DNA of 32,949 bases from a virus. This document shows, piece after piece, positions 17,797-25,134 of this stretch (positions are counted from its first letter, which is position 1; each line of letters starts with the position of its first letter). The position numbers and the translations under genes are program-made. Location of the stretch: the IMG/VR virus record IMGVR_UViG_3300027704_000085, positions 1 to 32,949 of that record; one strand, written 5' to 3'. The notes under the pieces are model-generated. The model was not told where the DNA came from and did no database searches. It was given only the letters and a program-made list of their open reading frames with translations.

Positions 17797-18549
17797 ATGC
17801 CTTTAAAACTTTTAACAACTAATGGCTCCATTACCTTAACCGCAGAAGATGGTTCTGGTAATGTATCTGCAACTCTTCCACGGGCTGGCTTCCTAGCAGC
17901 TAATGGAGTAACTAATGCCAACTTTACTGGCGCAGACCTAGAGATAGGCAAAGGAGGCACAGGTGCTTCCAGCGCAGGTGCAGCACGAACTAACCTAGAT
18001 GTAGACCAGGCAGGTACTAATTTACCTAAGTCTGGTGGGGCCATGACAGGTGCTATCACTACCAACTCTACCTTTGATGGAGTAGACATTGCAGTACGGG
18101 ATGCAGTATTAACATCTACGACTACTACTGCAGGAAATGCTAATACCCTTGCAGCAGCAGCTTTACCTAAAGCTGGTGGCACTATGTCTGGATTAGTCAA
18201 TATGGCTGATCAAATTGTACAGCGTCCAGTGTTAAAAGACTACGCAGAAACCAAAGTAGCTATGGCTGCACACGCAGTTGACCTTGAGCTAGGCAATGTA
18301 TTTACATACACATTATCTGGTGGGCAGACGCTTACCTTTACTAATCCAGCAGCTAGTGGCACAGCCTGTAGCTTCAGCCTTATTATAACTAATGGTGGTT
18401 CAGCTACTCTCACGTACCCATCAAGTGTTGATTGGGCAGCAGCAACAGCCCCTACGCTAACAGCGTCAGGCATTGACATACTTACGTTTACTACTATTGA
18501 TGGTGGCACGATCTGGTATGGAATAGTTTCTGGCTTGGCAATGGGGTAG
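17797..18549 (+). CDS. Trimeric tail fibre, shorter paralogue of fibre A (fibre B)
   Basis: This encodes 250 residues with ribosome site GAGGAA at 17785-17790. It starts MPLKLLTTNGSITLTAEDGS and lacks the Mtd-like N terminus of fibre A. Residues about 80-130 hold one copy of the fibre repeat (LPKSGGAMTGAITTNSTFDG) and LPKAGGTMSG. The last 120 residues (DQIVQRPVLKDYAETKVAMA to the end) align closely with the end of fibre A, including the final GTIWYG motif. As with fibre A, a DUF7483 gene starts three bases after the stop, with the same GGGGTAGAGTATG junction. It is therefore the second half of a duplicated fibre/DUF7483 cassette with a different anchor. Confidence 0.8.
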   Translation: MPLKLLTTNGSITLTAEDGSGNVSATLPRAGFLAANGVTNANFTGADLEIGKGGTGASSAGAARTNLDVDQAGTNLPKSGGAMTGAITTNSTFDGVDIAVRDAVLTSTTTTAGNANTLAAAALPKAGGTMSGLVNMADQIVQRPVLKDYAETKVAMAAHAVDLELGNVFTYTLSGGQTLTFTNPAASGTACSFSLIITNGGSATLTYPSSVDWAAATAPTLTASGIDILTFTTIDGGTIWYGIVSGLAMG

Positions 18550-18552
18550 AGT

Positions 18553-20445
18553 ATGACTATCGAAAGAAAGTTGTTAGGTACTAGCCCCAGTGGTGGTGGT
18601 GCGACTGATGTTGCAGATGTGTTTAGTACGTATTTGTGGGCGGGTAATGGTGGTAGTCAGACTATTACTAACGGCATAGACCTTGCGGGTGAAGGGGGTA
18701 TGGTTTGGATAAAAAACAGAACTAGCTCCAGTACCCATTCTGTACATGATACTGAGAGAGGTGTTCATAACGCCATACGGCCCGACACTACTCATGCATC
18801 AGGAAGCCAAGACCCATATGGCGTGAGTGCGTTTAACTCAAATGGGTTTTCTTACGGTAGTGGTGGACACAACAATAACCAAACTGGGCAAGACTACGTA
18901 AGCTGGACATTCCGTAAGAAGAAAAAGTTCTTTGATGTTGTAACCTATTCTGGAAATGGAGTTACAGGTCGTCAGATAGCACATAATCTTGGTGGGCCTG
19001 TGGGCATGATTCTTATCAGATCTACTAATACTAGTAACGATTGGCAAGTGTGGCATACAACTACTGGAGCAGCAGGTGCTATGCAATTAAACACAACTGC
19101 TGCTGTAAACAATAGTGTATATTGGTGGAACAATACCAATCCTACCAGCACCCACTTTACATTAGCCGCACGAAACCAATCAAATAATAGTGATGCAGTA
19201 TACGTGGCCTACCTATTCGCTGACAACTCCTCAGAAGATGCAGACGATCAGATGATCAAGTGTGGTGGCTATACGGGCAACGCTTCCACACTACAAGATA
19301 TAAATCTCGGATGGGAGCCGCAGTTTCTAATAGTTAAAGATTCCTCTGCTAGTGGCGGCTGGTATATGTGGGACAGTATGCGAGGTTGGTTAGGTGGCGC
19401 AAATAATGGTGACGGACACCCTTTATATACAAACCAAGCTAGTGCTGAATTTAATAATGATGATGTAGGCTTATTATCAAATGGTTTTCAAGTAGCAGAT
19501 GCTCTTAACACTAACAGTAATTCATACATCTACATGGCAATACGTGCCCCAATGATGGTTGAGCCAGAAGCGGCTACTGATGTGTTTTCTCTGACCAACG
19601 CCACTGGGGCTGTTATACACAATGTTGGATTAGTGCCAGATATGGCAATCTGGACAAACACAGCGTCATCAGGAAACAACCGACAGATAGGTAGCAGATT
19701 AATTGGTGATTCATATTTAAGAACTAATACTAGTGCTGCTGCATCTAATGCTGGTCAGGGATGGGATGAGAAAACTGGATATTGGCAGAACCCTAATCAT
19801 GCTTCAAATATAAATCTTTTGTGGAAACGGGCAAAAGGCTTCTTTGATGTGGTTGCTTATTCTGGTACTGGTTCTGCAAGAACTATACCTCACTCTCTTG
19901 GTGTAGCTCCAGAGATGATATGGGCTAAAAAGCGAAATAATTCTAGGGATTGGGGTACAGGTTTTGCTTCGCAAGGATGGACTAAAAGAGGGCCAGCTTT
20001 AGACCAAAATGAGACGTCCTATGTTACTAGCGTTTTATGGAATAACACAGCCCCAACAGATAGTGTTTTCTCTGTGAGTGGTTTAACACATATAAATGGT
20101 TCAGGCGACACTTACATAGCCTACCTCTTCGCCACACTAGCTGGCATATCTAAGGTCGGCAGCTACACTGGCAACGGCTCTAGCCAGACGATTAACTGTG
20201 GGTTTTCAGCAGGGGCAAGATTTGTCTTAATCAAGCGCACTAACGCTACTGGCTCTTGGATGGTCTTTGATACAGCAAGGGGTATTGTCGCTGGTAATGA
20301 CCCTTATTTTTACTTGGATTCTTCTTCTGCTCACATTACGGACGAAGATGCTGTTGACCCTCATAGTTCAGGTTTTATTATAAATCAAACCAATGGAGAT
20401 CAGAACGTGTCTGGCTCAACTTACATCTTTTACGCAATCGCATAG
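18553..20445 (+). CDS. DUF7483-type tail/receptor-binding protein, paralogue 2
   Basis: This encodes 630 residues and has the same design as the protein at 15607: MTIERKLLG start, NGIDLAGEGGMVWIKNRT, then about five SYTGNG-type repeats ending in SGSTYIFYAIA. Regions such as YVAYLFADNSSEDADDQM and LFATLAGISKVGSYTGNGSS are nearly unchanged from the paralogue, whereas segments between them, such as the stretch around GSRLIGDSYLRTNTSAAASN, are unrelated. That pattern fits a conserved scaffold that displays variable binding surfaces. The stop is followed after 11 bases by paralogue 3 with its own GGGAGG ribosome site. Confidence 0.8.
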   Translation: MTIERKLLGTSPSGGGATDVADVFSTYLWAGNGGSQTITNGIDLAGEGGMVWIKNRTSSSTHSVHDTERGVHNAIRPDTTHASGSQDPYGVSAFNSNGFSYGSGGHNNNQTGQDYVSWTFRKKKKFFDVVTYSGNGVTGRQIAHNLGGPVGMILIRSTNTSNDWQVWHTTTGAAGAMQLNTTAAVNNSVYWWNNTNPTSTHFTLAARNQSNNSDAVYVAYLFADNSSEDADDQMIKCGGYTGNASTLQDINLGWEPQFLIVKDSSASGGWYMWDSMRGWLGGANNGDGHPLYTNQASAEFNNDDVGLLSNGFQVADALNTNSNSYIYMAIRAPMMVEPEAATDVFSLTNATGAVIHNVGLVPDMAIWTNTASSGNNRQIGSRLIGDSYLRTNTSAAASNAGQGWDEKTGYWQNPNHASNINLLWKRAKGFFDVVAYSGTGSARTIPHSLGVAPEMIWAKKRNNSRDWGTGFASQGWTKRGPALDQNETSYVTSVLWNNTAPTDSVFSVSGLTHINGSGDTYIAYLFATLAGISKVGSYTGNGSSQTINCGFSAGARFVLIKRTNATGSWMVFDTARGIVAGNDPYFYLDSSSAHITDEDAVDPHSSGFIINQTNGDQNVSGSTYIFYAIA

Positions 20446-20456
20446 GGAGGCATATA

Positions 20457-22361
20457 ATGACTATCGAAAGAAAGTTATTAAGTACCAGCCCTAGTGGTGG
20501 TGCGACTGATGTTGCAGATGTGTTTAGTACATTTTTGTATACTGGTAATGGCGGCACTAATGTTATTAATAATGGAATAGACCTTGCTGGTGAAGGCGGT
20601 ATGGTCTGGATTAAATGTAGAAATGTTACCAATAACCATTACATTGTTGACACTGAAAGAGGTGCTTCTAAGCTTTTGTATGGCTTGGGGACTGCGGGTG
20701 AAACTACTTCAGCAAATTCATTAACCTCATTTAACTCAAACGGGTTTACTCTTGGTGCAGATGATACCGATGGAATAAATAAAAACACTAGGTCGCAAGT
20801 CGCATGGACATTCCGCAAGAAGGAAAAGTTCTTTGATGTTGTAACTTGGACAGGAAATGGCGCTGATGATCGCCAGATAGCGCACTCTTTAAATTCAGCA
20901 CCAGCTATGATGCTTGTAAAACGGACAGATTCGCCAGAGAATTGGGCCGTATATCACAAAAATGCTAATGGCGGTGATGCTTATCTTAAATTAGACATAA
21001 CAGCAGCACTAGATAATAGAGGGGAACTTTTATGGGGAAATGGTACAAATTTTATAGCCCCTACATCTACAGTCTTTACGATAGGATCATTTGGCAGTTT
21101 AGCTAACGCTAACGGAGGCACTTACGTAGCCTACCTATTCGCTGATAACTCTTCTGAGGATGCAGAAGATCAGATGATAAAGTGCGGTAGCTATACTGAA
21201 GCAAGTGGCGGTGTTTCTGTAAATCTTGGATGGGAACCTCAGTGGTTACTTATAAAAACTTCAAGTGAGGCAGGAAATTGGTGGATTATTGACAAGCAGC
21301 GTGGTTGGACAGCCGATGGGGCTGTTGATCTATTAGCACCTAACACAACTGGCGCAGAAATAGGCCCAGCTAGTGGCAATTGGAAACTAACAAGTACGGG
21401 GTTTGAAAGTCCTCCTTCATCTTCGACCCCAACCTACATTTGGATGGCCATACGTGGGCCAATGATGGTCGAGCCAGAGGCTGCTACTGAGGTTTTTGCT
21501 GTTGATAATGGCAACGGCTCAGATGTTCCTGCATTTAACTCAGGCTTTCCTGTAGATATGGCTTTTTGGTCAGGTACAGATGGAGGTAATACAAAAATAG
21601 CTTCACGCTTGACAGGTGGAAAATACCTAGAAACTGAAGGAACTGGTGCAGAACAGGCTGATACGACTTATACCTTTGACCACCAAAGTGGTTGGTATCA
21701 ATCGGCTCAAGCGGCTATTCAATACTCTTGGATTTGGAAACGGGCAAAAGGCTATATGGACTGCGTTGCTTATTCTGGGTCTGGTGCTAACAGGACTTTG
21801 CCTCATTCGCTTGGTGTTGTGCCTGAGATGATATGGGTAAAAGCTAGAAACTCAGGTGCTCAGTCGTGGCGTGTTTATAATGCGTCATCAGGAGCTACTC
21901 ATGGCCTTAATCTAAATGGTGACAACGCAGCTTTTGCCCTCAATCGTTTATGGAACGACACAGCACCAACAAATTCTAGTTTTACAGTTGGCAATCATGG
22001 TTCTACAAACGATTCATCCCTAACTTACATAGCCTACCTCTTCGCCACACTAGCTGGCATATCTAAAGTTGGCAGCTACACTGGTAATGGCTCTTATCAA
22101 ACTATTAACTGCGGCTTCTCAGCAGGAGCTAGGTTTATTTTAATCAAGCGTACTAACGCAGCAGGAAATTGGTACGTGTGGGACTCATTGAAAGGCATTG
22201 TAGCGGGTAACGACCCCCATTTTCAACTCAACACTACAGCAGTAGATGTAACCAATGACGACTCAGTAGACCCTCATAGCTCTGGATTCATTGTCAATCA
22301 AAATTCACCCACCAACATTAACGTGTCATCTGGCACATATATATTTTATGCAATAGCATAA
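20457..22361 (+). CDS. DUF7483-type tail/receptor-binding protein, paralogue 3
   Basis: This encodes 634 residues; it is the third copy, lying directly after paralogue 2 without a fibre gene between them. The start MTIERKLLSTSPSGGATDVA matches paralogue 2 closely, and the end NINVSSGTYIFYAIA matches paralogue 1, which suggests a mosaic origin. It has the same repeat order and the WKRAKGYMDCVAYSG segment of paralogue 1. Its variable segments (for example GFESPPSSSTPTYIWMAIRG and WSGTDGGNTKIASRLTGG) are its own. Three such proteins may let the virion bind several receptors or form a hetero-oligomer; that is inference. Confidence 0.8.
   Translation: MTIERKLLSTSPSGGATDVADVFSTFLYTGNGGTNVINNGIDLAGEGGMVWIKCRNVTNNHYIVDTERGASKLLYGLGTAGETTSANSLTSFNSNGFTLGADDTDGINKNTRSQVAWTFRKKEKFFDVVTWTGNGADDRQIAHSLNSAPAMMLVKRTDSPENWAVYHKNANGGDAYLKLDITAALDNRGELLWGNGTNFIAPTSTVFTIGSFGSLANANGGTYVAYLFADNSSEDAEDQMIKCGSYTEASGGVSVNLGWEPQWLLIKTSSEAGNWWIIDKQRGWTADGAVDLLAPNTTGAEIGPASGNWKLTSTGFESPPSSSTPTYIWMAIRGPMMVEPEAATEVFAVDNGNGSDVPAFNSGFPVDMAFWSGTDGGNTKIASRLTGGKYLETEGTGAEQADTTYTFDHQSGWYQSAQAAIQYSWIWKRAKGYMDCVAYSGSGANRTLPHSLGVVPEMIWVKARNSGAQSWRVYNASSGATHGLNLNGDNAAFALNRLWNDTAPTNSSFTVGNHGSTNDSSLTYIAYLFATLAGISKVGSYTGNGSYQTINCGFSAGARFILIKRTNAAGNWYVWDSLKGIVAGNDPHFQLNTTAVDVTNDDSVDPHSSGFIVNQNSPTNINVSSGTYIFYAIA
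21735..21778 (+). repeat. 44-bp direct repeat shared by DUF7483 paralogues 1 and 3 (copy 2)
   Basis: Identical to 16915-16958; see that entry. Confidence 0.85.
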
Positions 22362-22382
22362 ACAACATAGGAAAAATCAACT

Positions 22383-22871
22383 ATGAATTATCGTAATAAA
22401 ACCACAGGCGAAATCAGCACTCAAGGCGAACTACGCCAAGCTAACCTGCACCGTTCATTCCCTCGAGTATGGGACGCAGACGTATGTACATTACTAGACA
22501 TTGATCCTATTCTAGCTTCACCAAAACCTTCTATTACAGACCTTCAAGTAGTTAGTGGTAATGGAGCAGTGACAGATGCTAGGGGTAACTGGGTAGAAGC
22601 ATGGGCTATTTCTGATAAGTTCGCTGACACTACAGATGAAGATGGTGTAGTCACAACAAAATCTGATTACGAAACTGCATACACTGCATCGCTTGTTGCT
22701 GCTGTTGCTGCTAGTGCTCGTACTACCCGTGATGAATTGTTAGCCGCCACTGATTGGTCTGGGAATTCCGACGTGACAATGGCATCGGGTATGACCACAT
22801 ACCGTCAAGCTTTAAGGGATGTGCCGGCACAAACAAACTTTCCTTCATCTATTACTTGGCCGACGCTATAA
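22383..22871 (+). CDS. Tail assembly chaperone-like protein
   Basis: This encodes 162 residues. The C-terminal part (ARTTRDELLAATDWSGNSDV, later TTYRQALRDVPAQTNFPSSI followed by TWP) has the pattern R..LLA.TDW...YRQ.LRD.P....FP..I.WP of phage tail assembly chaperone or DUF4376-type proteins, often encoded directly after tail fibres. The N-terminal 50 residues resemble the short start of the same group. It probably helps fibres fold or attach rather than being part of the virion. Ribosome site AGGAAA lies at 22370-22375. Its stop lies inside the second palindrome (22867-22883). Confidence 0.75.
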   Translation: MNYRNKTTGEISTQGELRQANLHRSFPRVWDADVCTLLDIDPILASPKPSITDLQVVSGNGAVTDARGNWVEAWAISDKFADTTDEDGVVTTKSDYETAYTASLVAAVAASARTTRDELLAATDWSGNSDVTMASGMTTYRQALRDVPAQTNFPSSITWPTL

Positions 22872-22883
22872 GCCTAGCTTATA
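22867..22883. promoter_or_regulatory. Palindrome TATAAGC-CTA-GCTTATA, copy 2 (candidate operator)
   Basis: A perfect 7-bp inverted repeat with a 3-base spacer, in the 25-bp gap before the 92-residue gene. As in copy 1, the stop codon of the previous gene is the TAA at positions 3-5 of the motif. The GAGG ribosome site of the next gene follows at 22886. Confidence 0.7.
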
Positions 22884-22896
22884 AAAAGAGGTAGCT

Positions 22897-23175
22897 ATGT
22901 CAATCACATACAGGGGTATAACGTTCGCTGGTTATAACAAACCGAAGCGAACGCCTAGCCATCCTAAAAAATCCCACGCCGTTCTTATTAAAGACGGCGG
23001 CAAGGATCGGATGATTAGGTTTGGTGAGCAGGGCGCTTCTACTGCTGGCAAACCAAAAGCTGGCGAGTCGGATAAAATGAAAGCAAAACGCAAATCATTT
23101 AAAGCACGTCATGGCAAGAACATTGCCAAAGGTAAAACTTCAGCGGCCTATTGGGCCTCACGTACGAAATGGTAG
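22897..23175 (+). CDS. Small basic phage protein (marine phage type)
   Basis: This encodes 92 residues, about a quarter Lys or Arg. It begins MSITYRGITFAGYNKPKRTP, then has SHAVLIKDGGKDRMIRFGEQG and a C-terminal run with KSFKARHGKNIAKGKTSAAY. I recall close relatives in many marine phages, always uncharacterised. The basic C-terminal half could bind DNA or RNA. It has a strong ribosome site (GAGG at 22886-22889) directly downstream of palindrome copy 2, so it may be under separate control from the tail genes. Confidence 0.8.
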   Translation: MSITYRGITFAGYNKPKRTPSHPKKSHAVLIKDGGKDRMIRFGEQGASTAGKPKAGESDKMKAKRKSFKARHGKNIAKGKTSAAYWASRTKW

Positions 23176-23184
23176 GGGGTAATC

Positions 23185-23328
23185 TTGAGTCTGTATAAAA
23201 ATATCCATGCAAAGAAAAAAAGGATCTTAGCAGGGTCTGGAGAAACCATGAAAAAGGTTGGAGCAAAGGGTGCTCCAACTGCAAAGAATTTTAAAACCGC
23301 TGCTAAGACAGTAAAGAAGAGGAAGTAA
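23185..23328 (+). CDS. Tiny Lys-rich protein of 47 residues, TTG start
   Basis: The translation starts MSLYKNIHAKKKRILAGSGE, with a second part KKVGAKGAPTAKNFKTAAKT. It begins at TTG 23185, chosen because of the strong AGGGGG at 23174-23179 and because the N terminus up to AGSGE matches a short protein type I recall from many marine and cyanobacterial phages. It has no hydrophobic segment. The job is unknown; a virion-associated or nucleic-acid-binding role is possible. It is too short and too oddly started for ordinary ORF listing. Confidence 0.75.
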   Translation: MSLYKNIHAKKKRILAGSGETMKKVGAKGAPTAKNFKTAAKTVKKRK

Positions 23329-23331
23329 ATT

Positions 23332-23439
23332 ATGGTAGTAAAAAAGAAAGTCCCCAAAAAAATGCATGTAATGCCTAACGGCAAACTCATGAAAAACTCA
23401 GCCATGCCTAAGAAGAAGAAGGCAAAAAAAAGTTATTAG
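23332..23439 (+). CDS. Tiny Lys/Met-rich protein of 35 residues
   Basis: Starts MVVKKKVPKKMHVMPNGKLM and continues KNSAMPKKKKAKKSY. It has a good ribosome site (GAGGAA at 23319-23324) and follows the 47-residue gene after three bases. About 40 per cent of the residues are Lys, with several Met. Similar MPNGK...K-rich miniproteins are, as I recall, frequent in marine phages beside the 47-residue type. Function unknown. Confidence 0.65.
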   Translation: MVVKKKVPKKMHVMPNGKLMKNSAMPKKKKAKKSY

Positions 23440-23449
23440 AGTGTAATTA

Positions 23450-23632
23450 ATGTGGTCTAGCCCTTTAGAATTATACCCAGTGCATGTGTCTCCGACTCTT
23501 GCACCTGAAGGGCAAAGACCATTAATTGAACCTACTACACACACAGTAAATGCAGAATATCTTGTGGTGCAGCCGTCGAGGGAGCCCTATGGGATTCCCC
23601 AAGAATACACACGGAGATTATGGATATGCTAG
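23450..23632 (+). CDS. Hypothetical 60-residue protein
   Basis: Starts MWSSPLELYPVHVSPTLAPE and ends QEYTRRLWIC. It fills the gap between two better-supported genes and overlaps the next start by a few bases. The composition is ordinary (Pro-rich, balanced charge). There is no convincing ribosome site, only a weak GAG at 23439-23441. I think it more likely real than not; no family recognised. Confidence 0.55.
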   Translation: MWSSPLELYPVHVSPTLAPEGQRPLIEPTTHTVNAEYLVVQPSREPYGIPQEYTRRLWIC

Positions 23633-24048
23633 CAGAATTAATGGTTGCGAATGCAGCCTTTGCAGTTATCAAAAAAACGCTAGCTAATGGCAAAGAGATA
23701 GCGGACGCTGGCTCTGCGCTCACCAAATATTTTGGGGCAAGCCAGGCGATTGAACAGAAAGTTAAAACTGGTAATGGCGATGTGTTGGGCGCTTACCAAG
23801 CGAAGCAAGCTATAGAGCGACAGGAAAAAGAGCTAGAGTTTATGCTGAACAAACAAGGGTTGCTAGGCTACTACAAGTACTGCCAATTCCGTGATGACTT
23901 TTATAAAAAGCAGAAATCAGCGGCTAAGAAACATAAGGTTAAAGTTAATCAACGTAAAGAAAAATGGGCAACAGGTCTGTTAGTAACAATTATAATTGTG
24001 GTGATGATACTAGGGGTTCTTTTTGGTGTAGCCATTTATACGAGGTAA
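23626..24048 (+). CDS. Membrane-anchored protein with helical N terminus, near lysis genes
   Basis: This encodes 140 residues if started at ATG 23626. GGAGA at 23613-23617 lies 8 bases before this ATG but only 2 before the alternative ATG at 23620, so I prefer the second. The N-terminal half is helical (VANAAFAVIKKTLANGKEIA), and a charged region with YKKQKSAAKKHKVKVNQRKE follows. One clear membrane segment lies near the C terminus (LLVTIIIVVMILGVLFGVAI). I recall proteins of this outline in marine short-tailed phages, annotated as hypothetical. No lipobox is visible, so it is not an evident outer spanin. It may be part of lysis or the virion. Confidence 0.75.
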   Translation: MLAELMVANAAFAVIKKTLANGKEIADAGSALTKYFGASQAIEQKVKTGNGDVLGAYQAKQAIERQEKELEFMLNKQGLLGYYKYCQFRDDFYKKQKSAAKKHKVKVNQRKEKWATGLLVTIIIVVMILGVLFGVAIYTR

Positions 24049-24051
24049 CAC

Positions 24052-24498
24052 ATGGGTATTTTAAGTTTTTTAAATCCTATTGCAAGCTTAGGTAAAACTT
24101 ACCTAGAAGGTAAGAACCATGTCGCCAAGGCTAAAACTGCAGCTGCTATAATAAGTTTAGAAGCCGACGCAGATGTTAAGGTAGCTGGTGCTAAAGCTGC
24201 ACATAAGCTAGCGGACAACGGACAGACACAAGAATATAACCTGGACCTTGTAGCTATGCAGGCAATGGACAAGTCTTTTTTAGATGAGATTATGATTGCG
24301 CTACTGCTGGTGCCTATTGCAGCGTCGTTCTTAGGTTACCAAGCTGAAGTCACAGCTGCTTTTGAATCCTTTGCCTCAATGCCTGATTGGTATCAATACT
24401 TAGTACTTGGCGTTTACATTGTTAAATTTGGTATGCGCGGTTTATTGACTAAGCTAGTGTCTGGCAGGCTGGGCGTCCTAAACGCGAAAACTCCTTAG
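24052..24498 (+). CDS. Holin-like membrane protein
   Basis: This encodes 148 residues with ribosome site GAGGT at 24040-24044, four bases after the previous gene. An Ala/Lys-rich amphipathic N-terminal half (KAKTAAAIISLEADADVKVA) is followed by KSFLDEIMIALLLVPIAASF, a likely membrane segment, and a second hydrophobic stretch ending WYQYLVLGVYIVKFGMRGLL. The pattern K.F.DE...LLLLP......P.WY.Y.L resembles three-segment holins of the gene-transfer-agent type. With the XhlA-like and M15 endolysin genes downstream it forms a lysis cassette. It would control when the endolysin crosses the inner membrane. Confidence 0.7.
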   Translation: MGILSFLNPIASLGKTYLEGKNHVAKAKTAAAIISLEADADVKVAGAKAAHKLADNGQTQEYNLDLVAMQAMDKSFLDEIMIALLLVPIAASFLGYQAEVTAAFESFASMPDWYQYLVLGVYIVKFGMRGLLTKLVSGRLGVLNAKTP

Positions 24499-24511
24499 CT
24501 TTAATATATAA

Positions 24512-24528
24512 TATAAGCTGTGCTAATA
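24512..24528. promoter_or_regulatory. Palindrome TATAAGC-TGT-GCTAATA, copy 3 (candidate operator)
   Basis: Same as copies 1 and 2 except one base in the right half (GCTAATA instead of GCTTATA). The matching half-site read on the other strand is TATTAGC, which is also the variant half of copy 4. It occupies the 43-bp gap before the XhlA-like and endolysin genes. AT-rich sequence (ATATATAATATAAG) runs into its left side and could hold a -10 box. Confidence 0.65.
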
Positions 24529-24541
24529 TATTGGGATTGAC

Positions 24542-24763
24542 ATGTCAGATTTAGAAAAACGTATGACCAAAGCTGAGTACGTTCTTGAAGCCCAAGCAGA
24601 GCAGATTGAAGAGCTTGAAGAAGCCTTTAAGGGGCTTAGCACAACTCTTAATGGTATAGAAAAACTTCTAGCCCAGATTAAATGGATCGCAGTTGGCGCA
24701 TTACTTGTCGTTGCCGTTAGCGATCATACTTTTAGTGCAACCTTAATGAAGCTACTATCATGA
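24542..24763 (+). CDS. XhlA-like small membrane protein
   Basis: This encodes 73 residues. A coiled-coil-like N-terminal part (ALEAQ-type heptads, visible as VLEAQAEQIEELEEAFKGLS) is followed by one membrane segment (IKWIAVGALLVVAVSD). This coil-plus-TM layout is that of XhlA-type haemolysin or holin partner proteins. The stop overlaps the start of the endolysin gene (ATGA), so it is translationally coupled to it. It probably helps holin action or membrane disruption. Confidence 0.7.
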   Translation: MSDLEKRMTKAEYVLEAQAEQIEELEEAFKGLSTTLNGIEKLLAQIKWIAVGALLVVAVSDHTFSATLMKLLS

Positions 24764-25134
24764 GCGATTGGAAATATTTTACCGAAGACGAGTTAAAATG
24801 CAGCCATTCTGGAAAGTGTCTGATGGACCCTGGCTTTATGATTACGCTTGAAGCCATCCGTATTAAATGTGATTTCCCTTTCACAATAACCTCTGCATAC
24901 CGTGACCCTACCCACCCTATAGAAGCTAAGAAAGCAAAGCCTGGAACACATGCCAGTGGTCGTGCTGTTGATATAGCTGTGCGCGGTGACAAAGCTATTA
25001 AATTAATAAAGGTAGCTTTTGAGTTCGGCATTACAGGGCTCGGTGTTCAGCAAAAAGGTGGCGGTCGATTTATACATCTTGACGACCTAACAATTGATGA
25101 TGGGTTTGCACGACCAAATATTTGGAGTTACTAA
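24760..25134 (+). CDS. Endolysin, peptidase M15-like
   Basis: This encodes 124 residues. The start (WKYFTEDELKCSHSGKC) and the segment ITSAYRDPTHP match the M15A/M15_3 family. The zinc ligands are visible as H64 and D71 in HASGRAVD and H106 in FIHLD, giving the family's H...D...H set. The enzyme cuts peptide links in peptidoglycan, here to lyse the host at the end of infection. No signal peptide is seen, so export should depend on the holin-like protein upstream. It overlaps the XhlA-like gene by four bases and the next gene by one. Confidence 0.85.
   Translation: MSDWKYFTEDELKCSHSGKCLMDPGFMITLEAIRIKCDFPFTITSAYRDPTHPIEAKKAKPGTHASGRAVDIAVRGDKAIKLIKVAFEFGITGLGVQQKGGGRFIHLDDLTIDDGFARPNIWSY

Noticed and set aside
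15607-22361. Diversity-generating retroelement acting on the tail proteins (an Mtd-like N terminus is nearby)
   Set aside because: No reverse transcriptase gene or template repeat is visible in the window. Differences between the paralogues are block-like and not limited to adenine positions as far as I can see.
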